The translations under genes and the position numbers were made by a program. Shown piece by piece: positions 45,213 through 57,861 of a DNA stretch of 64,000 nucleotides (its first letter is position 1; every line of letters starts with the position of its first letter). The stretch lies in the NCBI GenBank assembly GCA_026120035.1, contig JALRME010000069.1, positions 1-64,000 of the forward strand, written 5' to 3'. The notes beneath the pieces are model-generated. The model was not told where the DNA came from, made no database searches, and saw only the letters and a list, made by a program, of their open reading frames with translations. Source of the DNA: Coleophoma eucalyptorum. Lineage: Eukaryota; Ascomycota; Leotiomycetes; Helotiales; Dermateaceae.

Positions 45213-46482
45213 ATGGCCAATTGTCACGTGTTAATTACAGGAGTTTCTGGCTACATGTATGTTCAACAACGGTGCGGGGGTTGATGTTTATGATGTGCTA
45301 ATACTGTATAGTGGCGGATCAGTGCTTACAGCTCTGCTGCACTCTCAAGATACAATCTTCAAAGATGTTCAATTCTCTGCTTTGGTTCGAAAGCAAGAGC
45401 ATGCAGAAGCCATGAAAAAGATTAATGTGGAGCCTATCTTCTTTGAAGGCCTACAAGATACAGCGTCTCTACGATCGATATCGGCGAACTTTGATCGTAA
45501 GTGCTATCCTCGAGCATTCCTTTCAAAGGTTGATTTTTAAAACTTGTTAGTGATAATTAACAATGCCTCGGCTTCGGATTCATCTTCCGCAAAAGCTTTC
45601 ATAGAAGGTCTAGGCGTTCGAAAGACGAAGACTGGTGCGGACGTTTATTATATTCATGTAAGTCTACAGTACTCCTCTGTCGAAAGGTCCCAAACTCATA
45701 GCATTCAGACAGCTGGAGCCTCCAGTCTTGGGGATAGCCCCATCACCGGCACATATCATGAGAGTCGCATTTTCTCCGATAGTGATGGGGACTTTTATGA
45801 TTATCAGAAGAAGCGCAACGCTCAGAGCGAGTACCATCAACGAACCACAGATATTGCAGTCATTGAGACTGGAGAAGCAACGGGCGTATTGACATATATC
45901 ATTATGCCGCCTTTGATTTTCGGGAAAGGGACAGGTCTCTTCAATAAAATCTCTATACAGATCCCTACTATGATTCGAGGTGCTATAAAGGCTGGAAAGT
46001 CAGATATGGTCAGAGGATGTACATCCATCTGGAGTCATGTTCACATTGAAGATCTTGCAGAACTTTATAACATTGTTACTACCAAAGCGTTCGTCGAGAA
46101 ACAAGGAGTCCCCAGCGGCCGACAAGGGATCTACTTTGCATCAACAGGCGAGGCGAGCTGGCTTTCCATCGCCCAAGGCATTGGGAAAGTTGGTAAAGAC
46201 CTTGGGGTCTTGCAGACTGCTGAGGTATTGCCTATAACAATCCAAGAAGCCGCCGATAGCTGGGCAGGCGGATCTACCATATATGCCGAGGCTGCGTACC
46301 TTTCCAAGTAAGTCTTATAACCTGTGCATCTGAGGGCTTATAATAATTTTATCATTTCTTAAAGTGCAAGAACTACATCCGTTCAATCTAAATCTTTGGG
46401 TTGGAATCCAAAACGTGAAGCTGCTTGGGACCAGGCTATCCGAGAAGACTTTGAAGCGATTTTATCCTCTGGTAGTGCGTAG
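45213..46482 (+). CDS. NAD(P)-dependent epimerase/dehydratase-like oxidoreductase
   Basis: Exons 45213-45256, 45312-45496, 45551-46307 and 46365-46482 give 367 residues, with matching phases at each junction (donors gtatgt, gtaagt, gtaagt). Splicing the first intron restores the dinucleotide-binding loop LITGVSGYI-GGSVL (GxxGxxG). Later come LINNASASDSSSAKA, the TYIIMPPLIFGKGTGLF segment, SHVHIEDLAELY and SVQSKSLGWNPKREA, the pattern of extended SDR proteins. Between DVYYIH and IQTAGASS there are about 17 unexpected residues whose DNA starts gtaagt and ends catag but cannot be removed without breaking the frame. Substrate unknown. It could belong to the locus with the hydrolase and PKS downstream. 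Confidence 0.75.
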
Positions 46483-47664
46483 AAGGAATATTAGCGTAAT
46501 CAATCAAACGACAAAACTTTGATATTGAAATTGAATTGACATTATGAGGACACCCAAAATCGGATGAAATAATATTATACATTATCCATCACTTGTTAAT
46601 CCAGATCTTATCATAACCAGCTTTCCTCTTCGTGGTATCAATCATCAAATCTCTGAATAAGTATACGAAGGGATATAACATTCGGGATTATTTTCGTGAA
46701 CAAAGCTCTCCGCCCGGCTGAACTGACCAGAGGTGTTCAGATGCAGAGGTGGTATTACTTAGATCAAAGAATTTTAGCGGAGTTCTATAGTGCTGTATGG
46801 TTACGAAATGTTGTAATGTAGTTAGGAAATTTGTGTAATTTACCATGTACTTTTCTAAAAATTGGGACCGTGGTTTCAGAAAGATAGGTATCGAACTTCG
46901 CTTTTGTGGCAGCTTCTATCAAAGCCGCTTCTCGTTATATGAGATGTTTAATTTCTTCATGACTTTCAAAATATCGACAGAAGCTTCGTTTGGGCAAGTC
47001 TAGATCTTTATCAAGCCCCTCCTTCTCTCCGTTTGAATCCAATTCCAAGCTAATATCGGCCGATCAAGCTCCAAATACATGTTTGCGGTGCATTGGCATG
47101 TTGCGATAGTACTATATTCCGATATGACGTTTCTTTTTCGATGGAATTAAACGCCTAACGATGCGCCGAGACTCTGTTGCTTCTCATCATGTCGGAATGC
47201 TATTTGCAATAGGTCAATATCACGAGTTCTAGTCACATGTTACCTACAGTTTCTTAGCGAGAAAGGTACTTATACATCTCTCTCTTACACTCTCTTCAAT
47301 CAACACCTATGACATTACCTCTGATTTGAATCACCTGTTTTGACCTACAAGTCAAATACCTACGTTGCGTAACGTAAACCAACACATCAATTGCTGTCTC
47401 GATAAAATCCAGAATATCCTTATTTAAAGTGCAACCTTTCTCGCAGGAACAAACTTCTCTTAGGCACTTTACAAATATTGAATTTTATACCTAAATGCGA
47501 CCTTCCATCTTATGTTGAATGATGAAGGCCAGCTCGATATTTGTGAGCTATACTCTAGTAATACTAGGCTATGATGAAATTTGATTGATTAGTTTGCACT
47601 TAGCATTCTACTAACAAGGTCTCCCCACACTGAAATGACCATCCCTAACTTCTCTTGCAACTAT
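46483..47664. other. Intergenic, no supported gene
   Basis: Lies between the 3' ends of the epimerase-like gene and the FSH1 gene. No protein-like frame. Confidence 0.5.
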
Positions 47665-48504
47665 TTAATTTGATACATCCCTCATTCCGCGTATTACGTC
47701 CCCAAGCTCTTTCAAAGTTTGGGCATCTCGTGGAATAGTATGTCCTTTGCCATGGTCGAAGAGGATTGCTCGGTCGGGATCGCAAACATTATATAAAGCC
47801 ATCGCACCATGAAGATACGGATCATCCGCACCAATAACATGACATGATGGGACATCGATTACATCATCACTTGTATCTACCAAAACCATCTGATTGGATT
47901 CAGGATCAAGAGGAGGCCAACCTGCAAAAAAGACAGCGCGCTTAATCCGTCGTGGTTTACCTGTCTTTTCAAAGTTCCGTGCCTCGTCCATGATCAATGT
48001 GCTGGCTACCACTGTGCCTTCTGAGTATGCGCAAATGCCGTCAAAAGGACCATGTTCATCCATTGTCCGATAAATAGCATCCAAGGCACCCTTCACACTC
48101 TTTCGAAGATCTTCAAATCCTTCTGGCAATAACTCTCGTAGAACATCTTCTGCATTCTCGCCTTCTGGGAAATCCCGTACTCGCTCCAAGACATCATTTT
48201 GATTTATCCCATCATATTCAATAAATCGATAGTGCGGTGCAGGGCCAAAGTAATCTAGAAATCCTGTTGGTGGAGTGCATTCGATTGTTCCTTGCGTGAA
48301 GAAGAAGGATACTGTCCCATCTGACTCGAGCTCGCTGCAAAAAGGAGCTGTGAAAAAATCAATAAACAATTACCGACAAGACCAAACGACCATACCGAGC
48401 TGTACTTGGAAGTTCTAAATGAGAGTAAGTAAATACAATATTGGTACTGTGTATAGACTAACCTTCGCGCTACCATAAGCACCAGGAAGACAAAGAAACC
48501 TCAT
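47665..48504 (-). CDS. FSH1/LovG-type serine hydrolase (candidate trans-acting thioesterase)
   Basis: Minus-strand exons 48504-48463, 48414-48396 (only 19 nt) and 48347-47665 encode 247 residues; introns are gttagt to tttag and gtatgg to cacag. Splicing gives the family start MRFLCLPGAYGSAK-NFQVQL-APFCSELESDG. The catalytic triad appears as Ser in AYSEGTVVAS (after FDGIC), Asp in HVIGADDPYLHG and His in HGKGHTIPR. FTQG and FGPAPHYRF are also typical. The family includes yeast Fsh1 and LovG, which releases the polyketide chain in lovastatin biosynthesis. Here the gene is divergent from a PKS lacking a thioesterase domain, so product release is a sensible inferred role. The micro-exon was found only by frame and family fit. 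Confidence 0.85.
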
Positions 48505-50844
48505 TTCCAAGAATTTTGGGTTTAATGGTTTTTCTTAATAGAGCTGCAAAGCAACGTCCTAAGGCAAACCTCTGAAGATGAGAGTAGTTCTTTTACTTGA
48601 GCCACCGTCACCTATTATCATAGAATATCACTTTCAATCTTGTGCGCAATCGCAGTACCTGTTTGATTATTTTTCCGAATTGGGATGCTGATCTGCATTG
48701 AACACACAGGCATACCCCCCAACTTTGCGATGAACGCCTAGATTGAAGTTAATGTTACAAGGATCTACCATGCACCAGCAGGGGGACTAAATGAAATATT
48801 CTGAATGAGACAAAATGTTACAAGTTTAAAATAACTCTAACAAACGTTCCTCCTAAGTTGACCAGTTTCATCAATCATCATAACATAATATTGGACTCGG
48901 CCCTATATATTTTATACTATCTCAATACGAATCTATCTGAGGTGACTATTGATCATTAAGTAATAATTGTAAGTTAGATGATAAATTTTATACCTTTGAT
49001 AGTGATGTGCTCTTCGGCGTATGAATATGCTTGATTAATATTTGAGTTATAGACTTACCAGTATATTTTACAAAGCTTTTATGGCTAAGAACATTATTTA
49101 ATTACAGATTGAAGTCAATACGCAATATGTGAAGTAGTTATGAAGAAATCATACCAAAATAATACAATAGTCTTACATTTAGTCCTCAGTTACGTAGCTC
49201 ATATATAAATCATTATCTATGTTTTTAAAAAGCTTATTGTTTATACAATTAACGCCTCCCAATCCGTGTATTCCTTGGTTCTCATTTTAACCCTAATTTT
49301 CATTATAGAATAGTTTATGCAAATTATGGAGAATTTCAGTGGTAAGTGCCAGAATGATCATAATTACGTTAACTTCATTGACTTGACGTCAATTTTATGT
49401 ATAGGTAGCAACGCCGCGTAAAACTATACTATCTCAACCCTCAAGGGGGGGGGAAAGTATTCTAATATTTGATAACCCACATATACCTAAGATAACCAAC
49501 CACTCGTCTTAATCAAGAATAGATTATCAGGTTATGCATAAGCAAGCTATTCGCAGGTAGCCACGAAAATATCGTACGATTTTAGATAAAGTATGCATAC
49601 GCGTCGAAAGACGCAATGAGGGTGGTGCAAAAGTCGGACAAAATCTCTTTGCGACGATTGTGAAGATCATCCTAGCTTTCTTGCCTTTTTTGAATATCAA
49701 CGCGATAAGGTAGCAAAGCTCAAACCACCTCGCTAGTTCTCACAGTAATCTCCCGAGGATGGCCAGATCACTATGATCTTCGTAACGATCACTTACTGAG
49801 GAAATCCCGGCATTCTAAGTAAAAAGGAGTGCTGTTCGTTTTCGTGTTCGTGAATGAGAGCAGCCTGTCGTCACAGAAAGAGCTCTTTGAGCCGTGTCCA
49901 TGCGGCATAATATGCCGAACTTTTGAAAGTCTTACAGCACGTACGTACATCTTGACTGTTAACCACACATAGCTTCCACAAGGCTTCCACATGGCTTTAG
50001 TACCGAGCAATTCTATTGTCATACAAAAATTCACATTTGGTTGCATTAAGGAGGACCGTTGCCCGTTTCATATCGCTAATTGGCGAGTGGATTTTCATGA
50101 ATGTTGTCATCTGGTTGGCACGGCTGCCGACCTTCGCAACCATTCTAAGTTCTAAATGCCGCTCAGCCCTTAAAACTCTATCTGAACTGTGTTATAAATC
50201 AAGATATTTCTGTAATTCTATTTCCACCTAGTAGCCTTACCGTCTACTATTAATTTGACACATTCGCTTATTGTACAGTACATCCCTACTACAGGAAATA
50301 TGCGGATGTCCTCCAACTCTAACCTTAACTTGTAAGGGAAGAATCGCAACGGCTATGAGGCTGCTTATGATCGACTGGTGATCGACAGTTCGTGCCCACA
50401 TTAATTTCGCCGTAATATTGACCCGCTGTGATTCATGACTAGCACAATATGACCCCAACAACACCCATGATAACAATGATAAGAACCATTTAATGAAGGC
50501 TAGATGTCATGTGAACAATATTGCTATTATTTTGGTACCTACTTGCATGTAATTAATATCTTATTCTCGAATCTGGCCAGGGAATGGCCATGTTGTAGAT
50601 AAACAGCTCAATACGCTTGATGTCTCGGCCATGGAATATGCCGTTATCCCAGAAGCTTAGTGACGAGTCTAGAATTGATTGGCGTATACATCTCCCTGCT
50701 CGTAATTTGCTCTTTGAGGCAAGATACGAATATATATATATTAGTTGATTTCTGCTTTGTGTAGTTCTCTATCAGAGTCATAGCCCTTGACATTTGTACC
50801 TCCATACTCATCATCTTTTCCTCTGAAGATAGCAAGAAAGATAT
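48505..50844. promoter_or_regulatory. Divergent promoter region between hydrolase and PKS
   Basis: A 2.3-kb AT-rich stretch without supported genes. It would contain the promoters of both genes and could allow joint control. It has a G9-10 run near 49446. No specific factor-binding site can be claimed. Confidence 0.45.
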
Positions 50845-53800
50845 ATGCTCGTTAATATCCAAAGCACTCCAGAAGTAAGTGCTCTATATATCATGACTCC
50901 ATCTGCTATTCGAATCAATGGCGATGAAAATATTCATTCTGAGGTTAGAAACGGCAATTATTCACAAGGAAAGCAGGTTCATAATTCACAGTCATCGAAT
51001 ATGGGGCCTATAGCCATTGTTGGAATGGGGTGCCGCCTACCAGGAGATGTATCTAGCCCAGAAGAATTCTGGGAACTATGTTCTCGAGCACGGAGTGGTT
51101 GGTCTCCAATACCGAAGGAACGATTCAACCATGAGGTGTTCCACCACCCAAATCCCGACAAGTTAGGGTGCTATAACCCCGAAGGTGGTCATTTTCTGAA
51201 GGAAAACCTCGGTCTATTTGATGCTCCCTTCTTCAACTTGACAGAAAAAGAAGCAATCTCTATGGATCCACAGCAGAGGCTGATACTAGAATGTGCTTAC
51301 GAAGCTTTAGAGAATGGTGGCATTCCAAAGCATAGTTTAGCTGGCAAAGACGTTGGTGTCTACGTGGGAGGATCATTCGCGGATTATGAGCTTAGAAATT
51401 GCCGAGACACCGATACCGCACCCATGTATCAAGCCACTGGGTGCGCTTCTGCGCTTTTGGCAAACAGGGTGTCTTACTACTTTGATCTTGCTGGACCAAG
51501 TGTTACAGTAGATACCGCTTGCTCTTCTAGTCTGACAGCATTGCACATGGCTTGTCAAAGTCTGAGGACGGGCGAGTCGAGCCAAGCCATAGTTGCTTCG
51601 TGTCACTTGAATATTTTACCGGATTATTTCGTAACAATGTCCATGTCTAGGCAAGTGTTACACTCCTTTTGGCAGATAACAATTATTTCTAACTTAATTA
51701 TAGTCTTTTCTCCAATGAAGGAAAATCATTTGCTTTTGATCATCGGGGCAGCGGGTTCGGCCGTGGAGAGGGGGTTGGCTGCGTGATCCTGAAGCCTTTG
51801 GACGAAGCTTTGAAAGCCAATGATTCAATCCGAGCAGTAATTGTCGGGTCTGGAATCAATCAAGATGGTAAGACTAAGGGTATCACAATGCCTAGCGGAG
51901 AGGCTCAGGTCACACTCATGAAGTCAGTTTATGAAAAGTCAGGGCTGAGCCCAATCGACACTGGCTACATTGAAGCTCACGGTACTGGAACCAAAGTTGG
52001 CGATCCTATTGAAGCTTCTGCTCTACACGAAGTATTTGGAGAGGGCCGAACAGCTAAAAAGCCACTGTTTATTGGATCTGTCAAATCCAATATTGGCCAT
52101 CTCGAAGGTGCAAGTGGTATCGTCTCTGTTATTAAAACAGCGATGATGCTTGAAAAAGGATTCATCTTGCCTAATTGCAACTTTGAGAAGCCGAATCCAC
52201 AGATACCCTTTGATGAGTGGAACCTTAAGGTTAGTTCTCAACCAATGCTCAAAATAAGCAGCGCTTATAATTTAGGTTCCAACTAGTCAAAGGCCATGGC
52301 CACCTGGGAAGAAATATGCCAGCATTAATAATTTTGGCTTCGGTGGTGCCAATGCTCATATTGTACTAGGAAAAGCCCCTGCAGTCTCTAAGGTTAAGCC
52401 CCGGAAAAACACCGATATGCCAGCTACTACCACACAAGGTCCTGCAAAGAGAATATACGTCTTATCTGCCAACGATAAGACAACACTAGAAAAACAGCAG
52501 AATGATCTCACGGTTTATCTTGAGCAACGTCCCGAGGTGTTTCAGAACTCTTTACTTCCTAATTTGGCATACACTCTAGGGCAGCGCCGTTCAGTTCTAG
52601 CATGGAAGGTTGCGGTCCCCGCATACTCATCAGCAGAGCTCATTGCTGCACTTGCCGGAAACACTGTTACACCAAGTAGATCTGTAAACATCCCGAAAAT
52701 TGGTTTCATCTTCACCGGCCAGGGTGCTCAGTGGCATGCAATGGGTCGCGAGTTACTTGGCGTATATCCAACCTTTGGTACTACAATGACGAAGATTGAT
52801 GATTGCCTTTCTCAGCTTGGAGCAGAATTTTCTTTAATTGGTGAGCCACTTAACGTCTATAACTAACCTAAGCTAATGTGTATGAAGATGAATTATCCGT
52901 AGATGCCCAATCATCTCGTATCTCTGCTGCCGAAGTCAGTCAGCCGGCTTGCACAGCGGTACAAATAGCATTAGTCGAGCTTCTCAAATCATGGAATATT
53001 CATCCTTCTGCAGTAGCTGGACACTCAAGCGGAGAGATTGCGGCGGCTTACGCCACAGGAGCACTGTCTCTAGAAGATGCGATTTCAATTGCGTACTATA
53101 GAGGCCAATCTATCCCGCAGCTGAAAAGTAGACATCCTAATTTGAAGGGTGCAATGATGGCCGTTGGAGGGAGTGCCGAAGAAATCAATTCTATGATTGA
53201 AAAAATCACTTGCGAAGGTAAAGTCGTAGTCGGTTGTATTAACAGTCCTGCCTCAATTACAGCCTCTGGAGATGAGGATGCCATTAACCAACTTCAAAAC
53301 CTAGTTGAGGAGAAACAGCTCTTTAACAGAAGGCTTCGAGTCGACACAGCTTATCATTCGCATCACATGAATCTTGTCGCTAAACAATACGCGGAGTCTA
53401 TTAAGACGGTCTGTTCGCGAGAGGCAACACAACCGACTCTCTTCCATTCATCATTGCTTGGTCGGAGGATTTCTACCTCTGAATTGGGACCATCATACTG
53501 GGTCGATAATTTAACTTCTCCCGTGCGATTCTCGGAGGCCGTACAGAGTATGTGCAAACCAGTCGACGAGACTTCGTCGGATCCAGGAGTGGAAGTGTTG
53601 GTTGAGTTAGGCCCTCACGCTGCTCTCGAGGGGCCGATAAAGCAGATATTGAAAGCCATTGGTGGCAGAGCCATCAAGATTCCCTATACCTCTGCACTTT
53701 TAAGAAACGAGAATGCTGTCGATACGTCTTTGGCTCTCGCGGCGACCTTATTCATGAAAGGAGCTCCAGTAGATTTCGCAGCTGTCAATTATCCAGTTCT

Positions 53801-56800
53801 GCCTGCGAAGACACCGACGCTTTTGACTAACCTTCCTAAATATTCCTGGAATCATTCTCGAAAATACTGGCACCAATCTAGAATTGCTGAGCAGCATGAG
53901 AAGCGACAATTCCCTCGAAATGACCTCCTTGGAACACTAGCAAACTATTCAAACCCTTTGGAGCCAGTGTGGAGGAATATTGTTAATTCAGATGATATGC
54001 CATGGGTTCGACACCATAAGATGCAGGATATGACAGTATATCCAATGGCAGGCTATATGACAATGGCCATGGAAGCTGCAGCTCAGAGAGCTGCAATGCG
54101 TAATGTTGCTTTCGATAAATTTGAACTACGCGAGATCACTGTTAGCCGCCCATTAGTCATTGCTGAAGGGTCGAATGTCGAAGTGAACATCACATTTAGA
54201 GCCCATGCTGAAGGTACACGTTCATCATCGGACAGCTGGGATGAATTTAGGGTCTTCTCTTGGGCCAGTGATCGAAGCTGGATTGAACACTGCCGTGGAC
54301 TGATATCGGTTCAGAAGAAGGCCGATAACAACGTTGTTGACGGTGCTCAGCAGAAGCTCGACGAAAAAACGTTGCTAACTTCCGAAATTGCCTTCATTGA
54401 CAAAGCATCAAACTGCAATGTTGATACCACACAAATGTACGAGACGCTTTCAATAGCAGGTGCCGGTTATGGAAAAACTTTCCAAGGGCTTGAAAACTGC
54501 AGAGCCAGCAACTCCAATGCTGTTGCAGATCTTATAATTCCGGATACTGCTGCCGTTATGCCAATGGAGTACGAAACTGATTGCATAATTCACCCCGCTT
54601 TGTTGGATCAGTTCATTCAAATCGTTTGGCCAATCTTTGGTGCTGGACGGAGGGGCCTTGATTGTTTCTATATGCCCTCTTTTGTCGAAAGTATGTCAGT
54701 CTTAACGGGTATTACTAGAAAGAGTGGTGATCGATTGAAGGTCTTTGGATCAGGCCGTCCCACACCATCCAATCCTTCACCCACGAAATTCTCATTCTTC
54801 GCCACAGATTATGACGGTGGGGATGAAAGCCTGCTGAGTGTGACGTCCCTGGTTATGACTCCTGTCCTCAATGGAGACAATGGTTCAGGAACGGTTACAA
54901 GCCGAGAACTTTGCTACAAGCTGGAATGGGAACCCTCCTTCGTACAAGAGGAGGATACCAAGGTTCAAGAAGATAGAGCAACTTCTCATACCGAGAGTAG
55001 TAATGCGCCACCTGAGCAGGAAATTGCAATTATTTGCGAAGCAGCGCAGCAAGATCTTGTTTCGAATCTGCAGAATCTAGTCTATGACTTCACGAAGAAG
55101 GCACCGGCCATTGGCTCATTGGGGAACACAGACACAGAAGGCAAAATTTGCGTGGTTCTCTCAGAACTTGATCATCCAACTATCTCAGCTATGGGAAAGC
55201 CTGAGTTCGAGGCAATCCAGACTATGGTCAAGCGTGCTTCAGGAATTCTATGGGTAGTTCGGGGAGCCTATACTGATGCAGAGAATCCAAACTCGCAAAT
55301 GGTCATTGGAATGGCCAGAAGCATCCGATCAGAAACTCTACTTAAATTCGCCACCTTGGACCTTGGCACTTGTCCTCAACTCTCAGAAAAAGAGTCGGCG
55401 GCCAAAATCTTTCAAGTCATCCAGAAAAGCTTCTCCTCAACATCCAGTAGTATTGGTCTCGATTTGGAGTTTGCAGAAAGAGAGGGAGAACTCATGGTCC
55501 CGCGAGTTGTCGACGATTTAGAAATGGACAAATTCGTTCATCAAGAAACGCAGGAATCTCTGCTTCCGGATCTCCAGCTATTTGAACAAGAGGGACGACC
55601 ATTGAAGCTAGTGATAAAAACCCCAGGGGCATTAGACACGATATACTTCACCGATGACCTTGTGGTAGGACAAGATTTACCTGAATATGAAGTCGAGATT
55701 GAGGTCAAGGCGACCAGCATGAATTTCAAAGATATCATGGTCTCAATGGGTCAATTGAACCAACCATATATTGGAGTCGAATGTGCTGGTATAATTTCTT
55801 CTGTCGGTAGTAAAGTTAAGGATCTAGCCATCGGAGACCGAGTTTGTGCTATGTCTGAAGGAGCTTATTCCACCTACGCTCGTTGTCTTGGAACCAGCGT
55901 ACAGAAGATTTCAGACGACATATCTTTCGTCGATGCGTCTACGATTCCAGTCGTGTACTGCACGGCTTACTACTCACTATTTGACTTAGGTAGACTAGTC
56001 AAAGGCGAGAAAGTCCTTATCCACGCCGCGGCTGGTGGTGTAGGCCAAGCAGCAATTCTTCTTTCTCAGATGGTAGGAGCAGAGGTATTCGCTACCGTGG
56101 GCAGTATTGCAAAGAAAGAATTTCTCATGGCTGAATATGGCTTACCAGAAGACCACATTTTCTTCAGTCGAAACACCTCTTTTGCAAAGGCGATCCGTCG
56201 AGCCTCTGAGGGACGTGGAGTTGATGTTGTTCTCAACTCGTTGGCCGGCGACCAGCTTCGAGAAACTTGGGATAGTCTTGCCCACTTTGGACGATTTATT
56301 GAGATTGGTAAACGTGATATTGTTGGTAATACTCGACTAGAAATGGCTCAATTTGAGCATAATGCTACATTCTCTTCAGTGGATCTCACAGTTGTTGCAG
56401 CTGAGCGTCCTCAGATCATGAAGCGACTTCTTGCAAACGTGTTTGACCTCATGTCGAGGGGATCAATCAAACCTGTTTCTCCTATCACAGCATTCCCAAT
56501 TTCAAATGTAGAATCGGCGTTTCGCACTCTTCAAAGTGGCAAGACCATGGGCAAGATTGTAGTCGTTCCTAACCCCGGAGATCAAGTCAAGGTAAGTTTC
56601 TCGTATATTACAGTCTTACCCTTCATATTCTAATAGCTGTTAGGCTGTGCCAAGGAAAACACCTAACAACCTGTTGAAATGCGATGCGACTTACATCATA
56701 ATTGGTGGCACTGGCGGACTTGGCCGTAGCATGAGTCGATGGATGATTGAGAAAGGAGCTAGAAATATTGTTCTTCTTTCAAGAAGCGGATCAGCAACAG

Positions 56801-57861
56801 GTAAAGTCGGTGAATTAATCGATGAAGCCAAAACCAAGAGCGCCCAAATTGTTGTTCGGTCGTGCGATGTCTGTGACAGAGAGCAGGTCACCACGCTTCT
56901 TGCCGAAGGGATCTGCGATATGCCACCTGTGCAAGGTATTATTCATGCAGCAATGGTCCTTGACGTAAGTATTGCAATTCCCGATCATTCTAACGCTAAT
57001 TAATATAATTAGGACGTTCTGTTTGAAAAGATGGCCTGGGAGCAGTGGGATGCAGTTGTCAAAGCTAAGGTTGCCGGAACGTGGAACTTCCACTATGCCC
57101 TTGCAGACAACCAAGTAGATTTTTTCATCTGCCTTTCTTCCGCAGCGGGAGCGGTTGGTAATCGTGGACAAGCAGCCTATTCTGCTGCAAACTGCTTCCT
57201 CAACGCATTTGTTCAGTATCGTAACAAGCACGGTTTCGCAGCTTCCAGCATCGATCTAACGGCTGTCAGCGATGTTGGGTATCTGGCTGAAAATGCAGAG
57301 AAACAAGCACAAGTGGTGGAGAATCTTGGAAGTGAGACAATCAGCGAAACAGAGGTTTTGGCCCTGATTGGTGCTGCCATTCGTGGAGATCTCCAAAAGA
57401 ACTGCAATAACCATTGCATTACAGGCTTAAAAATTGGTTCCAAACCCCAAGATCTGTTCTGGCTCGATGATGCTAAATTTGAATACTTGAAAAAGGCTGC
57501 TCTTGCTAAGCAAGAAGAAGACGAAACAGCTTTACCGGCTGTCTCTCTAGCAAGCGCACTTAAATCTTCCACTTCTAAGGAAAAAGCTCTGCAGCTTGTG
57601 TGCGAAGGGTTGATGACGAAAGTCTCTGCTGTCCTGATGGTTCCAAGAGAAGAGATGGATTCTAGCCGTCCAATTGTGGCCTATGGGCTTGACTCTCTTG
57701 TTGCAATCGAGATTCGCAATTGGATTACCCGGGAGCTAGAAGCTAGCTTACAGGTATTGGAGCTATTAACAAGTAGCTCCATTACAGGACTAGGAGACTT
57801 GATTCTGAAGAAGAGCAAGCTTGTCAATTTTCAAACAGCAGATGCCGGAAATAGCGGATAA
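50845..57861 (+). CDS. Highly reducing type I polyketide synthase (KS-AT-DH-ER-KR-ACP)
   Basis: Exons 50845-51650, 51704-52229, 52276-52840, 52888-56591, 56644-56964 and 57013-57861 give 2256 residues with consistent phases. Order: KS from about residue 50 (GPIAIVGMGCRLPG; Cys in DTACSSSL near 226; EAHGTGT; NIGHLEGASG); AT (FTGQGAQW; Ser in GHSSGEIAAAY near 677); DH (His in RHHKMQDMTVYPMAGY near 1006; Asp in HPALLDQFIQ); a structural region without a SAM-binding motif; ER (AAAGGVGQAAILL near 1680); KR (IIGGTGGLGRSMSRW; catalytic YSAAN); ACP (Ser in YGLDSL near 2200). No C-terminal thioesterase or reductase. The predicted product is a reduced, unbranched polyketide. The first intron uses a GC donor. 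ATG 50893 is an alternative start. Confidence 0.92.

Noticed and set aside
52841..52872. A 32-bp intron in the PKS gene (gtgagc to cctaag)
   Set aside because: Too short; using the next acceptor at 52887 gives a 47-bp intron, keeps the frame and yields FSLIDELSVD, a better family match.
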